DNA of 64,000 bases, taken from assembly GCF_001656035.1 (NCBI RefSeq), contig NZ_CP010029.1, positions 1,871,076 through 1,935,075 of the forward strand, in the 5' to 3' direction. The stretch is from Yersinia entomophaga (lineage in GTDB: Bacteria > Pseudomonadota > Gammaproteobacteria > Enterobacterales > Enterobacteriaceae). This document shows, piece after piece, positions 44,074 to 53,885 of this stretch. Made by a program: the position numbers and the translations under genes. Within the stretch, counting starts at the first letter, position 1. Each line of letters starts with the position of its first letter. Below the pieces are notes generated by a model, which saw only the letters and a list, made by a program, of their open reading frames with translations, had not been told where the DNA came from and ran no database searches.

Positions 44074-44847
44074 TTACTCACTATCCTGACCTTCGTCGCC
44101 AAGAAACTCAACCCTTTCAAGCTCAGGGAGAAGGCCTTCCCAGCCAAATTGTGACATCACGCCCTGCCAGGCACTGTCCCAGCGCGCAGATAGCGCCAAG
44201 GATTCACCGGTGACCGGATGATTCAGCGATAAATGGCTGGCATGTAACATTAAACGTGAGCAATCAAAATGTTGCGACATTCCGCGATTCTGACGTAAAT
44301 CGCCATGCGTGCTGTCCCCCAGAATCGGGTGACGAATATGCGCCATATGACGTCGTAACTGATGTTTACGCCCGGTTTCCGGAGTCAGTTCCATCAAGCT
44401 GTAGCGAGCGGTTTCGTAGCGACCAATAGCAACCGGCATCTCGGCTCTCGCTAACGCACGGTAATGCGTAATCGCTGGTTTTGGCGCTTTATCCCGGCTG
44501 GCAAACTTATCGGCAATTTTGTCCAACTCTTCGGTCAAAGCGTAGTCGAGAGTGTCGTCTTCTAACACATAACCGCGTACAACCGCATGATAAACCTTCT
44601 TAACTTCATGTTGTTCGAACTGTTGTGACAATGCGCGTGCCACTTCGCTAGACAGCGCCATCAACAATACGCCGGAAGTCGGACGATCCAAACGGTGTAG
44701 GGTATACACATGCTGTCCAATTTGGTCACGCACCGTTTGCATCACAAAAACGGTTTCATTACGGTCAAGCCAGCTGCGGTGTACCAGCCAACCGGCAGGC
44801 TTATTAACCGCAACAATATGTTCATCTTGATAAAGTATTTCGAGCAT
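44074..44847 (-). CDS. truC: tRNA pseudouridine(65) synthase
   Basis: TruC makes pseudouridine 65 in tRNA-Ile and tRNA-Asp. The 257-residue protein is an RluA-family enzyme with the catalytic Asp in HRLDRPTSGVLL (near residue 54) and GRKHQLRRHMAHI in the C-terminal half. Its ATG overlaps the yqcC stop (TAATG), so the two are coupled. Confidence 0.96.
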   Translation of the reverse strand: MLEILYQDEHIVAVNKPAGWLVHRSWLDRNETVFVMQTVRDQIGQHVYTLHRLDRPTSGVLLMALSSEVARALSQQFEQHEVKKVYHAVVRGYVLEDDTLDYALTEELDKIADKFASRDKAPKPAITHYRALARAEMPVAIGRYETARYSLMELTPETGRKHQLRRHMAHIRHPILGDSTHGDLRQNRGMSQHFDCSRLMLHASHLSLNHPVTGESLALSARWDSAWQGVMSQFGWEGLLPELERVEFLGDEGQDSE

Positions 44848-45176
44848 TATTCGCTTTCTATGTTTAACAGGTCATCGAGACGCTGCAACTGCGCCAGAAG
44901 AAGACTGCAATCCGTCTGATGATCTTTCAACGCCACCTCAAAATAAGGCGTTACGGCAAAGCGGGTCGGTAAGGGAGCATTTTTTTCTAGCAGCGCATTC
45001 ATTCGCGGTAGCAATACCCACTGAAGCCATTGCTCAGCGGCCATGGTATCGACGCAAAAAGGCTCAACGCTTTCAAAGGCCTCAGCCTCAGGCGGAGATG
45101 ACTGCCAAAGATTAATGGTGCGTAATGCCAGATCGATATCCTGTAAAATCTGGCGTACCTGATTGTTTAGACTCAT
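44847..45176 (-). CDS. yqcC: YqcC family (DUF446) protein
   Basis: This 109-residue cytosolic, mostly helical protein is homologous to E. coli YqcC. The motif AAEQWLQWVLLPRMNALLEKN is typical of the family when read with its flanks. Function is unknown. It precedes truC with a one-base overlap, and csrB lies upstream. Confidence 0.9.
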   Translation of the reverse strand: MSLNNQVRQILQDIDLALRTINLWQSSPPEAEAFESVEPFCVDTMAAEQWLQWVLLPRMNALLEKNAPLPTRFAVTPYFEVALKDHQTDCSLLLAQLQRLDDLLNIESE

Positions 45177-45366
45177 GTTTTAATTCTCGACCAAAAATGG
45201 GCCAACACAGGCCAGAAAGGAAGGTTCACTCCAGATAATCCGGATGAAAACAAAAGCGCGCAAGCATACCATCGAAGCGCAGGAGACCCAACTATCGGCT
45301 AACTAAATCCGCTATCAGTAAACTAATTAAAGGAAGCGAGCCTAAGCCGCAGTGAAAAAAAGCATA

Positions 45367-45726
45367 AAAAAAGGGGTACTGTTTGACCAGTACCCCTCTG
45401 TTCGTTTTATAGCAATCCAGCTAAATTGATGCTCCCTGCTCAATCCTTGAAAACTTTTCCTGCGGTTATCCTAACCAGCAATCCTTCGCGATGTCCTACA
45501 CCATCCTGGTGCGATCCTTAGGTCATCCTAACCCACCAATAATCCTTTATCGGCTCCCTATCTCCATCCTGGAGGTGTCCCTTGTTTCGTCCTAAAACAT
45601 CCCTTCACTCGTCCTGAGCAGTCCCTGATTTCCTTCATCCTGAAGCTGCATCATCCCGATGCTGTTCCTTTCCAACCAGATCCTATCTGGTGAATAAAGG
45701 ATCGCTTAATTGGCGAACAGAGACAA
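45367..45726 (-). ncRNA. csrB: CsrB-type regulatory RNA (CsrA-sequestering)
   Basis: CsrB binds many copies of the translational regulator CsrA (RsmA) and titrates it. I count about 25 GGA triplets on the minus strand between 45415 and 45690, many in the loop contexts AGGAT or GGGA. The 3' part contains CAAGGATTGAGCAGGGAGCA and GAACAGAGGGG and resembles E. coli CsrB before an intrinsic terminator (GGGGTACT...AGTACCCC, 45368-45398). Position between yqcC and syd is that of E. coli csrB. The 5' end near 45726 is estimated from a TACAGTAT -10 candidate. Confidence 0.9.
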
Positions 45727-45861
45727 GATACTGTAAAGCCTCTTATCTATACGTTTTAATAGACAAAAAATTGAATGTTTATAACGGAGTGATTTTATTG
45801 AGAATAATTCTCACGCAAGAAAATCATCTTCAAAAAATAGAAGCTATGTCTTACAGGCCGT

Positions 45862-45879
45862 GTGAGAGATCTCTCACAC
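45862..45879. promoter_or_regulatory. UvrY/GacA-type operator upstream of csrB
   Basis: TGTGAGAGATCTCTCACA is a perfect 18-bp palindrome, inside a 24-bp perfect one (45859-45882). It matches the UvrY (GacA) binding consensus TGTAAGAGATCTCTTACA and lies about 135-150 bp upstream of the estimated csrB start, like the distal UvrY site of E. coli csrB. BarA-UvrY activation of csrB is inferred. Confidence 0.82.
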
Positions 45880-45910
45880 GGAAATCAGATAACCTTAATT
45901 AAATTAAGGT

Positions 45911-46462
45911 TTAGATTGGCATTACTGGGCGCAATGCATCGAGGAAATGGCTCAGGTTGGAGGCTAAAAGCGTACGTTGATTACTGCCAAAGTGCTCCAA
46001 AACGACATTGCCAGTAACGTTGCACAGCGATGCCATTGTCATTTCAGATTCTGTCGTTGCCAGAAACAGCGTCGGGGACAGTTTGAGCCGTTTTTGCGTA
46101 ACCAAATGACCGATAAGGTTTTCCTGTAATCGAGTAAAATCATCCTCACTCCATACCTGCAACAGAGTAAAACGATGATCGCCCAACTCCGCGGTCATAT
46201 CTCCCGCATACTGCTGCGTGTAAAAGGTATGAATATCGTCATGTAACTGGATTTCTAACGCGCGAGCCACGTTTTCTAACGTTGCTGCCGGCAAGAATGG
46301 CTGCGGAAGCCAATAAATCTGATCCTCGTGCGTTTCCGTGATACAAGGCGAAGCCACCCCGTACAACTCGTGGCTGGCTGGCGCATGGGCGGTTTGCTGC
46401 TGCCATAGTTCAACGTAGCGCTGCGTAAAGCTCTGTAGAGCGGTTGAAACATTCTGGTCCAT
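45911..46462 (-). CDS. syd: SecY-interacting protein Syd
   Basis: Syd is a peripheral inner-membrane protein that binds SecY and can act on poorly assembled translocons. I chose ATG at 46462 ([16 protein letters not shown], 183 aa) behind GAGAG, matching E. coli (181 aa). The frame to 46579 would add 39 residues overlapping the queF promoter region. Conserved parts are [23 protein letters not shown] and [19 protein letters not shown]. Confidence 0.94.
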   Translation of the reverse strand: MDQNVSTALQSFTQRYVELWQQQTAHAPASHELYGVASPCITETHEDQIYWLPQPFLPAATLENVARALEIQLHDDIHTFYTQQYAGDMTAELGDHRFTLLQVWSEDDFTRLQENLIGHLVTQKRLKLSPTLFLATTESEMTMASLCNVTGNVVLEHFGSNQRTLLASNLSHFLDALRPVMPI

Positions 46463-46591
46463 ATTTTCTCTCAACATCCGATAAGCCTGCGCTAAACTGG
46501 GAAACGAAACTTCGCCTTCAGCGACAATGCCTAGCGCGGCATAAATGGTAAACTGTCGGCTATTGTACCGATCTCTCACCTAGGGAACAGC

Positions 46592-47437
46592 ATGTCTTCA
46601 TATCAAGATCATCAGGCTCTGGCCGAACTCACTTTAGGTAAGCCTACCGCTTACCGTGACCACTATGATGCGGCCTTGCTACAGGCAGTTCCCCGCAGTA
46701 TGAATCGCGAGCCGCTGGGATTATATCCTGATAACCTTCCCTTCCACGGCGCGGACATTTGGACTATGTATGAGTTGTCCTGGCTCAATGCCAACGGCTT
46801 GCCGCAGGTTGCCGTCGGCGAAATCAGCCTGAATGCCGATAGTGTTAATCTTATCGAATCCAAGAGTTTTAAGCTGTATTTGAACAGCTTTAACCAGACT
46901 CCGTTTAGCGATTGGGAAAGCGTTCGCCATACTTTACAACAAGACCTATCTATCTGCGCGCAGGGCGAAGTCAGTGTCACACTCTATAAACTGAGTGATA
47001 TAGCCGGGCAACCTATTGCTGATTTCCATGGAGAATGTCTGGATGAACAAGATATTCGCATCGATAATTACGAATTCAGCACCGATTATCTGAAAGATGC
47101 CACGGGTCAACAGATCGTTGAAGAAACGTTGGTCAGCCACCTATTGAAATCCAACTGCCTGATCACTCATCAGCCAGATTGGGGTTCGGTTCAAATCCGC
47201 TACCGTGGCCCACAAATCAATCGTGAAGCATTGTTGCGCTATCTGGTTTCCTTCCGTCATCACAATGAATTTCATGAGCAATGTGTGGAGCGTATTTTCA
47301 ACGACTTAATGCGCTTCTGCCAGCCTGAAACGCTGTCGGTCTATGCCCGCTATACCCGCCGCGGCGGCCTGGATATCAACCCTTGGCGCAGCAATACCGA
47401 CTTCACTCCGTCGAACGGGCGTTTAGCGCGTCAATAA
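46592..47437 (+). CDS. queF: NADPH-dependent 7-cyano-7-deazaguanine reductase
   Basis: QueF reduces the nitrile preQ0 to the amine preQ1 in queuosine synthesis. The 281-residue protein is the two-domain YqcD-type enzyme. The active-site Cys is in [16 protein letters not shown], whose downstream Asp is the proton donor, and the QueF motif [15 protein letters not shown] is in the N-terminal domain. It diverges from syd, as in E. coli. Confidence 0.97.
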   Translation: MSSYQDHQALAELTLGKPTAYRDHYDAALLQAVPRSMNREPLGLYPDNLPFHGADIWTMYELSWLNANGLPQVAVGEISLNADSVNLIESKSFKLYLNSFNQTPFSDWESVRHTLQQDLSICAQGEVSVTLYKLSDIAGQPIADFHGECLDEQDIRIDNYEFSTDYLKDATGQQIVEETLVSHLLKSNCLITHQPDWGSVQIRYRGPQINREALLRYLVSFRHHNEFHEQCVERIFNDLMRFCQPETLSVYARYTRRGGLDINPWRSNTDFTPSNGRLARQ

Positions 47438-47596
47438 TGCGTGCCATTACGCAACATTGGCAGTAAAAATCTCGTTAGTATTGGCAAAAAACAAGGGACA
47501 ACGTTAAGGTGAATTGAAGTGTGTTACGGCAATAATGAACGATAAAGACTGCCGTCACCTGAAGAACAATTTATGTGATATTTCAATGGAGACATC

Positions 47597-47702
47597 GAGA
47601 GCGGAGCTCTGGTACGCAAAAAAGCGAGATCATAAAGAGAATAGCCGCTCTCTGGTGCAATGCAGTTACGACGGCCCCTCTGCGGGGCGTAAAGGAGTCA
47701 TT
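47597..47702 (+). promoter_or_regulatory. Structured ppnN leader
   Basis: Before the ppnN start there is an 8-bp long-range stem, GAGAGCGG (47597-47604) with CCGCTCTC (47645-47652). A hairpin with GCCCC and GGGGC (about 47679-47693) ends next to the Shine-Dalgarno AAGGAG. No known riboswitch was recognised. A regulatory role is a guess. Confidence 0.35.
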
Positions 47703-49067
47703 TTGATTACACATATTAGCCCGCTTGGCTCAATGGATCTGTTGTCTCAGCTCGAAGTTGACATGCTAAAACGCACTGCCAGCAGCGACCTTTACCGCCT
47801 GTTCCGTAATTGCTCTCTGGCGGTATTGAATTCAGGTAGCCAGACCGATAACAGCAAAGAGCTGCTATCTCGCTACGAAAACTTTGATATCAATGTGTTA
47901 CGTCGCGAGCGAGGCGTCAAGCTGGAGCTTGTCAATCCGCCAGAACATGCCTTTGTTGATGGACGAATCATCCGTTCACTACAAGCTAACCTGTTTGCGG
48001 TTCTGCGAGATATTCTGTTCGTGAATGGTCAGATCGTCAGTGCCGGACGTTTCCAGCACCTGAATATGGAAAACTCCAGCCATTTGACCAATCTGGTATT
48101 TTCTATCCTGCGTAACGCCCGCGCACTGCATATTGATGAAGATCCTAATATGGTGGTGTGTTGGGGCGGGCATTCTATCAATGAAATTGAATATCTGTAT
48201 GCCCGCAAGGTCGGTAGCCAACTGGGTCTGCGTGAACTAAATATTTGTACTGGCTGCGGGCCAGGTGCGATGGAAGCGCCGATGAAGGGCGCGGCGGTAG
48301 GCCATGCGCAGCAGCGCTATAGACAAGGTCGTTTCATCGGTATGACCGAGCCTTCAATTATTGCCGCTGAACCGCCAAATCCTCTGGTTAACGAACTGGT
48401 AATCATGCCAGACATCGAAAAACGTCTGGAAGCCTTTGTACGCATAGCTCACGGCATTATCATCTTCCCCGGTGGCGTTGGTACCGCAGAAGAGTTGCTC
48501 TATTTGCTTGGGATTTTGATGAATCCTGAAAACAGCAATCAAGTTTTACCTTTGATTCTGACCGGGCCAAAAGAGAGTGAAGATTATTTCCGGGTATTGG
48601 ACGATTTCATCGTGAATACATTAGGAGAGAAGGCGCGGACTTACTATCAGATTATTATCGACGATCCGGACGAAGTGGCTCGCCAAATGAAAAAAGCCAT
48701 GCCACTGGTGAAAGAAAATCGCCGAAATACCGGCGATGCCTATAGCTTCAACTGGTCTATGCGCATTGAACCAGACTTGCAATTGCCATTTGAACCAACC
48801 CACGAGAACATGGCTGCACTGAATTTATACCCTGATCAACCGGCAGAAAAGCTGGCTGCAGCACTACGTCGGGCATTTTCAGGCATTGTGGCTGGTAATG
48901 TAAAAGAAGTCGGCATTCACGCCATTGAGGCTTATGGGCCTTATAAATTACACGGCGACCCACAAATGATGAAGCAGATGGATCATTTGCTACAGGGCTT
49001 TATTGCTCAGCATCGAATGAAATTACCGGGCAGCGCATATACGCCATGTTATGAAATCTGCCCTTAA
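47703..49067 (+). CDS. ppnN: Pyrimidine/purine nucleotide 5'-monophosphate nucleosidase
   Basis: PpnN (YgdH) cleaves nucleoside monophosphates to base and ribose 5-phosphate and is activated by (p)ppGpp. The TTG at 47703 follows AAAGGAG and gives 454 residues ([11 protein letters not shown]), exactly the E. coli length. A longer frame from 47514 would add 63 unrelated residues. The LOG-family core has [23 protein letters not shown] and the PGGVGTAEE motif near residue 325. Confidence 0.95.
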   Translation: MITHISPLGSMDLLSQLEVDMLKRTASSDLYRLFRNCSLAVLNSGSQTDNSKELLSRYENFDINVLRRERGVKLELVNPPEHAFVDGRIIRSLQANLFAVLRDILFVNGQIVSAGRFQHLNMENSSHLTNLVFSILRNARALHIDEDPNMVVCWGGHSINEIEYLYARKVGSQLGLRELNICTGCGPGAMEAPMKGAAVGHAQQRYRQGRFIGMTEPSIIAAEPPNPLVNELVIMPDIEKRLEAFVRIAHGIIIFPGGVGTAEELLYLLGILMNPENSNQVLPLILTGPKESEDYFRVLDDFIVNTLGEKARTYYQIIIDDPDEVARQMKKAMPLVKENRRNTGDAYSFNWSMRIEPDLQLPFEPTHENMAALNLYPDQPAEKLAAALRRAFSGIVAGNVKEVGIHAIEAYGPYKLHGDPQMMKQMDHLLQGFIAQHRMKLPGSAYTPCYEICP

Positions 49068-49187
49068 ACGCGAGCGGCTACGCGTGCTCAATAAGGTTTA
49101 AGCGGCAGTGAGGATAATCCCCGATACTTAGTCATTCTAAGTATCGGGAGAGTACGGGGAGTAATAAAGTCGATGCGATAGCATGAC

Positions 49188-49400
49188 GTATCAGAAGTAT
49201 CAGAAGTATCAGAAGTATCAGAAGTATCAGAAGTATCAGAAGTATCAGAAGTATCAGAAGTATCAGAAGTATCAGAAGTATCAGAATTATCAGAATTATC
49301 AGAATTATCAGAATTATCAGAATTATCAGAATTATCAGAATTATCAGAATTATCAGAATTATCAGAATTATCAGAATTATCAGAATTATCAGAATTATCA
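49188..49400. repeat. 9-bp tandem repeat (23 units), VNTR-like
   Basis: Eleven copies of GTATCAGAA (49188-49286) are followed by twelve of TTATCAGAA (49287-49394) and a partial unit. The units differ only at the first base. The array lies between ppnN and xni, ending about 60 bp before the xni start. With a 9-bp unit lacking stops, several frames stay open on both strands, but these are low-complexity and not credible genes. Confidence 0.97.
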
Positions 49401-49461
49401 ATAATACCGATTTTATTTTCACCCACACAATTTCGACTATCAGGACTCTTGCCTTCAGGTT

Positions 49462-50220
49462 ATGGATATACACCTTCTTATCGTTGACGCTCTCAATCTC
49501 ATTCGCCGCATCCATGCAGTGCAAGGTTCCCCTTGTGTAAATGCCTGTACCCATGCATTACAGCAACTTATTTCACACAGCCAGCCTACCCATGCGGTTG
49601 CCGTTTTTGATGAGGATGACCGTTCCGATAGCTGGCGCCACCATTGTTTGCCGGATTACAAAGCAGGGCGATCGCCAATGCCGGATAATTTACAGCAGGA
49701 AATGCCGCAGCTTAGACAAGCTTTTGCCGAACTGGGCGTCCCCTGCTGGCACTCTCCCGGCAATGAGGCCGATGATTTAGCCGCCACGCTAGCAGCTAAA
49801 ATTGCCGGAGCCGGACATCAGGTCACCATAGTTTCTACCGATAAAGGTTACTGCCAGTTATTGGTGCCAAACGTACAGATTCGGGATTACTTTCAGAAAC
49901 GCTGGCTGGACTTACCATTCGTCAAACAAGAGTTTGGCGTTGCCCCACATCAATTACCTGATTATTGGGGGCTAGCCGGTATCAGCAGCAGCAAAATCCC
50001 CGGCGTAGCAGGGATAGGCGCTAAAACGGCAGCGGTGTTATTGCAACAGGTCAACAGCCTGGAAGAGTTATATCAAAACCTAGAACAGGTTCCGGAAAAG
50101 TGGCGAAAAAAGCTGCAACAGCATCAGGACATGGCCTTTATCTGCAAACAGGTAGCCACGCTTAAAACAGATTTACCGCTGAACGGTAACCTGCAACAGC
50201 TACGCTTAGGCCATAGTTAA
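49462..50220 (+). CDS. xni: Flap endonuclease Xni (exonuclease IX)
   Basis: Xni is a 5'-nuclease-like protein related to the polymerase I 5' domain that acts on flap DNA. The 252-residue product has the PIN-like acidic sites [21 protein letters not shown] and [12 protein letters not shown], and the HhH-like [21 protein letters not shown]. It lacks some acidic residues of full flap endonucleases, as the E. coli protein does. The tandem repeat array is directly upstream. Confidence 0.95.
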   Translation: MDIHLLIVDALNLIRRIHAVQGSPCVNACTHALQQLISHSQPTHAVAVFDEDDRSDSWRHHCLPDYKAGRSPMPDNLQQEMPQLRQAFAELGVPCWHSPGNEADDLAATLAAKIAGAGHQVTIVSTDKGYCQLLVPNVQIRDYFQKRWLDLPFVKQEFGVAPHQLPDYWGLAGISSSKIPGVAGIGAKTAAVLLQQVNSLEELYQNLEQVPEKWRKKLQQHQDMAFICKQVATLKTDLPLNGNLQQLRLGHS

Positions 50221-50585
50221 GGGAGCAATCGGCCTAATGCTGGTCACTTAAGGTGACCAACTGCCTTTTTATCCGAGCTGGTAAGATTACGGGCATGCTC
50301 AGGAAAAGTGAGATTGATAATGCCGAGGGCTTGTGAAAGTTCCATTAAAAAGGGTTCATGCAGAGACATGAACCCTTTTACATCAACCAACGGATCGGTC
50401 AACCGCTCATTAAACGATCGGCATTAGCCAATCGCCCCCCTGATTTTACATCTTAGCTATTGAATCTCTGCCGTTGACCCGAAGGTTTTAAAGATCGGGG
50501 TTTGAACGTTTAATTTTGAATCCCGAGCGCCCAATCACTCACGTTTGGCTGTGAGTGAAATCATAGATTTAGCTTTAACCAACAA
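50221..50585. other. Intergenic region between xni and rlmM
   Basis: This 365-bp stretch between converging genes holds a small stem GGTCAC/GTGACC (50242-50258), a strong bidirectional hairpin at 50347-50379 and a second stem TCACTCAC/GTGAGTGA (50535-50560). I see no gene. E. coli has sdaC-sdaB near here; neither is present. Confidence 0.6.
50347..50380. terminator. Bidirectional terminator between xni and rlmM
   Basis: AAAGGGTTCATG and CATGAACCCTTT form a perfect 12-bp stem around CAGAGA, with A and T flanks. Confidence 0.78.
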
Positions 50586-51689
50586 CTAAATACGTTCATC
50601 TCTACGACCTGGAACGCCAGCCCAGATACGACGAACATGCACGGTCACTTCCTCACGATCGTGATAAAGCTGTTTAGCCTGAATATGCGCATTAATACCG
50701 TTTTCTTTCAACTGTTCATCCATCATCGCCAGGTTTTGCAACACTTCTTCGTAGCGCTTTTTCATTGGCAATTTAAGATTGAAAATTGCCTCACGACACC
50801 AGCCATTGACCAGCCAGTCGGTAATCAGCTGCGTTACTCGCGCTGGCTTTTCAACCATATCGCAAACCAGCCAATAGATATTGCTGCGCGTTGGCTCATA
50901 TTTGAATCCGTCCGCACGGTGATGAGTCACCTGCCCGGTATCCATCAGACTCTGGGCCATAGTGCCGTTATCCACCGCCTGCACCATCATGCTGCGTTGA
51001 ACCAGCTGATAAGTCCAGCCACCCGGACAAGCGCCGAGATCCACCGCGTGCATGCCGCTTGCCAAGCGTTCTTCCCACTCATCCGCAGGAATAAATTCGT
51101 GGAAAGCCTCTTCCAGCTTCAGCGTCGAACGGCTTGGTGCATCCGAAGGGAATTTCAGGCGCGGAATCCCCATATACAGAGGAGAGTTGTTGTTACTGTA
51201 GGAATAACCGACATAACAGCAACCAGAAGCGATAAAGAATACGTGAACCACCGGACGATGCGGATTTTCACGAGTCTGCAAAATCTTCTGTTCACGCATC
51301 GCGGCACGCAGCGGCACCGTCAGTTTGCGGCAGAATTTAAGCAATTCTTTACTCTCATTGGTGTCCGGCACTTCAACTCGCAGTTCACCGGCTTTTTCCA
51401 CCACGCCGACCAACATCCCTACGATCGGAGACACTCGGTCTTCCGGCGGCAGATCCTTTAGCAGTTCGCCAACAACCATCATTTGCCGAGCAAAAATCAG
51501 CTCTTTAAACGGCAGCTCGCGAATCAGGCGATCCGCATCTTCATGCTGGTAACACTCGAATAAGACATAACCGCTATTATCTTTTACCCGAGCAAAACCA
51601 AAGACTTCGTGTTCTGCGGCCTTGGCGGTAATTTCCGCCGCACACTCTTTTTCAAAGCCTTGACGGCAATATAAAGCAATTTTATTCAT
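50586..51689 (-). CDS. rlmM: 23S rRNA 2'-O-ribose C2498 methyltransferase
   Basis: RlmM methylates C2498 of 23S rRNA before subunit assembly. ATG at 51689 ([17 protein letters not shown]) gives 367 residues against 366 in E. coli. An N-terminal THUMP-like region precedes a Rossmann methyltransferase domain with [15 protein letters not shown] (SAM site) and a KDKE-type core including [12 protein letters not shown]. The start overlaps the ygdD end by 8 bp. Confidence 0.96.
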   Translation of the reverse strand: MNKIALYCRQGFEKECAAEITAKAAEHEVFGFARVKDNSGYVLFECYQHEDADRLIRELPFKELIFARQMMVVGELLKDLPPEDRVSPIVGMLVGVVEKAGELRVEVPDTNESKELLKFCRKLTVPLRAAMREQKILQTRENPHRPVVHVFFIASGCCYVGYSYSNNNSPLYMGIPRLKFPSDAPSRSTLKLEEAFHEFIPADEWEERLASGMHAVDLGACPGGWTYQLVQRSMMVQAVDNGTMAQSLMDTGQVTHHRADGFKYEPTRSNIYWLVCDMVEKPARVTQLITDWLVNGWCREAIFNLKLPMKKRYEEVLQNLAMMDEQLKENGINAHIQAKQLYHDREEVTVHVRRIWAGVPGRRDERI

Positions 51690-52077
51690 GGCGTTCTGCC
51701 CTTTTCCGTAGACGCAGCGCGCCAATCAACATCAAAATCCATCCCGCCAGAAAGCATACGCCGCCAATCGGCGTGACATATACCCAAAGTTTCAGGTGCG
51801 ATAGAGCCAGGCAGTAGAGACTGCCACTAAATAACACGGTGCCGAGGGCCAATAAAGCGCCGCTCCAGTAAAACCAAATACTGATCTGGCGCTGCATAGC
51901 AACGGCCAAAGCGAGAATAGCCAGAGTATGAAATCCCTGATATTCCAAACCGGTACGGATCCAGGCCATTTCATTTACGCCCAGACTTCCGCTTAATACG
52001 TGTGCGCCAAAAGCACCAAAAGCGACATAGAAAAAACCGCTGATAGCGGCAAAGATCAGCATCAAACGACCACTCAT
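51682..52077 (-). CDS. ygdD: DUF423 inner-membrane protein YgdD
   Basis: This 131-residue protein has four hydrophobic segments and the DUF423 signature [13 protein letters not shown] near the N terminus. It matches E. coli YgdD (131 aa). Function is unknown. It lies between gcvA and rlmM and is coupled to rlmM by an 8-bp overlap. Confidence 0.93.
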   Translation of the reverse strand: MSGRLMLIFAAISGFFYVAFGAFGAHVLSGSLGVNEMAWIRTGLEYQGFHTLAILALAVAMQRQISIWFYWSGALLALGTVLFSGSLYCLALSHLKLWVYVTPIGGVCFLAGWILMLIGALRLRKRAERHE

Positions 52078-52143
52078 CGTTATTTACCTTATTTTATAGA
52101 TAGTTACCGTGGTGAAATTAGGTAATTTTGCGTTTTTTCACGA

Positions 52144-53061
52144 TCAATTTTCGTAGCGGAATCGTAATTTCTCTTGTTCACTGGCTGCCCGAGCCAGAAT
52201 CCACTGACGAAAGGCAGCTATTTTACCCAGTTCTGCCTGACTGTCATGACAAACCAGATAAAAAGCATTTTTACTTACCAGAACCTCATTGAACGGACAT
52301 ACCAACCGCCCCGCTTCGATTTCGGTCTGAGCCATCACATTATTCACCAAAGCAATACCCTGACCGTGAACCGCGGCCTGAACCACCATGGCACTGTGAC
52401 TAAAAATCGGCCCCTGCTGCACATTAATTTGCGGAACGCCCAACTGACGGGTATAGGCCAACCAGTCGCGGCGGGAAGTATCATGCAACAAAGTATGATT
52501 AGCCAGATCTGCCGGCATTTTCAGCGGATGTTCGCCCATTAGCAGGCTAGGAGCACAAACTGGCAGCAGAAACTCGGCGTACAATCTTTCGGTGCGCAGC
52601 CCCGTCCAGTTGCCGCGACCGTAGAAAATAGCCACGTCTACATCATCTGCCAATTTATCTTCTTCACGGTCAACGGCCTGGATTCTGACGTCAATCCCCG
52701 GATAAGCTGAGTTAAAGCTAGATAAACGCGGAACCAACCATTGAATAGCAAAACTCGGCGGTAAACTGACCGTTAATGCCCCCTTGGCGCTACGGGCCTG
52801 TAATTTGCGCGTAGCTTCGTTAATCGAAGTGAAAATTTCTTTAATATCCAGGTAGTAACTTTGCCCTTCTTCCGTCAGCAGTAAGGAACGGTTACGTCGA
52901 CGGAAAAGCTTCAGGCCCAGAAAGTCTTCCAGAGATTTAATCTGGTGGCTAACGGCGGCCTGAGTGACAAATAATTCATCCGCCGCCTTAGTAAAACTGA
53001 GGTGGCGCGCGGCCGCATCAAACACGCGGAGAGCATTAAGGGGTGGCAATCGTTTTGACAT
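52144..53061 (-). CDS. gcvA: LysR-type regulator of the glycine cleavage system
   Basis: GcvA activates or represses gcvTHP with GcvR and drives the small RNA gcvB. The 305-residue protein has an N-terminal winged helix (LNALRVFDAAARHLSFTKAA then VTQAAVSHQIKSLE) and a LysR substrate-binding domain. The divergent gcvB starts 128 bp away, as in E. coli, so the shared region should carry GcvA sites. Confidence 0.96.
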   Translation of the reverse strand: MSKRLPPLNALRVFDAAARHLSFTKAADELFVTQAAVSHQIKSLEDFLGLKLFRRRNRSLLLTEEGQSYYLDIKEIFTSINEATRKLQARSAKGALTVSLPPSFAIQWLVPRLSSFNSAYPGIDVRIQAVDREEDKLADDVDVAIFYGRGNWTGLRTERLYAEFLLPVCAPSLLMGEHPLKMPADLANHTLLHDTSRRDWLAYTRQLGVPQINVQQGPIFSHSAMVVQAAVHGQGIALVNNVMAQTEIEAGRLVCPFNEVLVSKNAFYLVCHDSQAELGKIAAFRQWILARAASEQEKLRFRYEN

Positions 53062-53153
53062 GAATTGGATACTTTTTTATAACGGCTCATCCGCGGATGA
53101 AACCCTTTGTTTACTTATTAGTTTTTGTAATGCGAGCCATTATAAATTGTCCG

Positions 53154-53182
53154 TTGATGATGCGCCAGCAAATACCTATAGT
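53154..53182 (+). promoter_or_regulatory. gcvB promoter
   Basis: TTGATG (53154-53159) and TATAGT (53177-53182) are separated by 17 bp, and the predicted first base A53189 follows the -10 by 6 bp. Confidence 0.8.
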
Positions 53183-53188
53183 GGCGGC

Positions 53189-53391
53189 ACTTCCCGAGCC
53201 GGAACGAAAAGTAAGTTTAGTATCCAGGTACTGAATTGCTTTTGGCTTTGTGGTTGTGATGTTGTGTTTGCAAATGGTCTGGAATGCCAGACATAGTAGC
53301 TAAGCTACTGTTTTTTCACTTCCTGTACATTTACCCTGTCTGTCCATAGTGATTTTATGCAGCACCGCCCCATAAAGCGGTGCTTTTTTTT
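53189..53391 (+). ncRNA. gcvB: GcvB small regulatory RNA
   Basis: GcvB, with Hfq, represses many amino-acid and peptide transporter mRNAs. The RNA begins ACTTCCCGAGCCGGAACGAA, contains the G/U-rich seed R1 (TTGTGGTTGTGATGTTGTGT) and the conserved CACTTCCTGTACATTTACCC followed by TGTCTGTCCATAGTGATT. It ends in the terminator GCACCGC...GCGGTGC plus T-run (53362-53391). It is about 203 nt, as in E. coli, and diverges from gcvA. Confidence 0.96.
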
Positions 53392-53473
53392 ATCTTAAGT
53401 TTAAGCTTCACTGCGCGTTGCACGTCAGAAAAGCTTAAACTTAATCAGGTAGTCAGGCTAAAATCCGCCGGTA

Positions 53474-53695
53474 TTATTTCCCTTCCGCCATTTCTTTTAC
53501 TTCGGAACGGTTAATTTGCTGTTCTGTGCCGTTGGCATCAATGTAACTGATCATACCGGTATCATTATCGACTTTAGGTTTACCATCGGCGACGATGGTG
53601 CGACCATCATTGGTATGCATGACATAGTTGCTTGAGCAGGCTGCGAGAGTAAAAGTAAGCATTAAAGCGGAAAGTACGGCAGCTGTCTTTTTCAT
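53474..53695 (-). CDS. ygdI: YgdI/YgdR family small lipoprotein
   Basis: This 73-residue protein has a signal peptide ending in the lipobox LAAC (Cys20) and a DUF903 domain with SSNYVMHTNDGRTIVADGKP and VDNDTGMISY. Such lipoproteins are anchored in the cell envelope; function is unknown. Location between gcvB and csdA fits ygdI, though the paralogue name ygdR cannot be excluded. Confidence 0.9.
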   Translation of the reverse strand: MKKTAAVLSALMLTFTLAACSSNYVMHTNDGRTIVADGKPKVDNDTGMISYIDANGTEQQINRSEVKEMAEGK

Positions 53696-53885
53696 GGATC
53701 ACTCCTTGCAGATTAAAATACTGAAAAAAATAATTTAGATTATTAAATTAATTATTCGCCAGACACTATTCAGCATAACAAACTTATTACATATTTCCAT
53801 GAATCTGGGCAATTAGCGGGCTAATTACCCGTTAAACACCGAAAAATAAGAATGATCTTAGCTTTTCAGAGGATTTGAGCACTGT

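Noticed and set aside
45415..45690. Irregular TCCT repeats looking like a degenerate repeat array
   Set aside because: Read on the minus strand they are the GGA motifs of csrB, with a matching terminator and synteny.
47514..47702. N-terminal extension of PpnN
   Set aside because: The TTG start at 47703 has a strong ribosome site and gives the exact E. coli length; the extension has no recognisable homology.
49188..49400. Possible CRISPR array
   Set aside because: Units are 9 bp and directly contiguous, with no spacers; no cas genes are nearby.
49088..49554. Long open frames on both strands through the 9-bp repeat (Ser-Asp-Asn, Ile-Leu-Ile and Tyr-Gln-Lys type proteins)
   Set aside because: A 9-bp unit without stop codons opens frames automatically; the products are pure repeat with no ribosome site or family resemblance.
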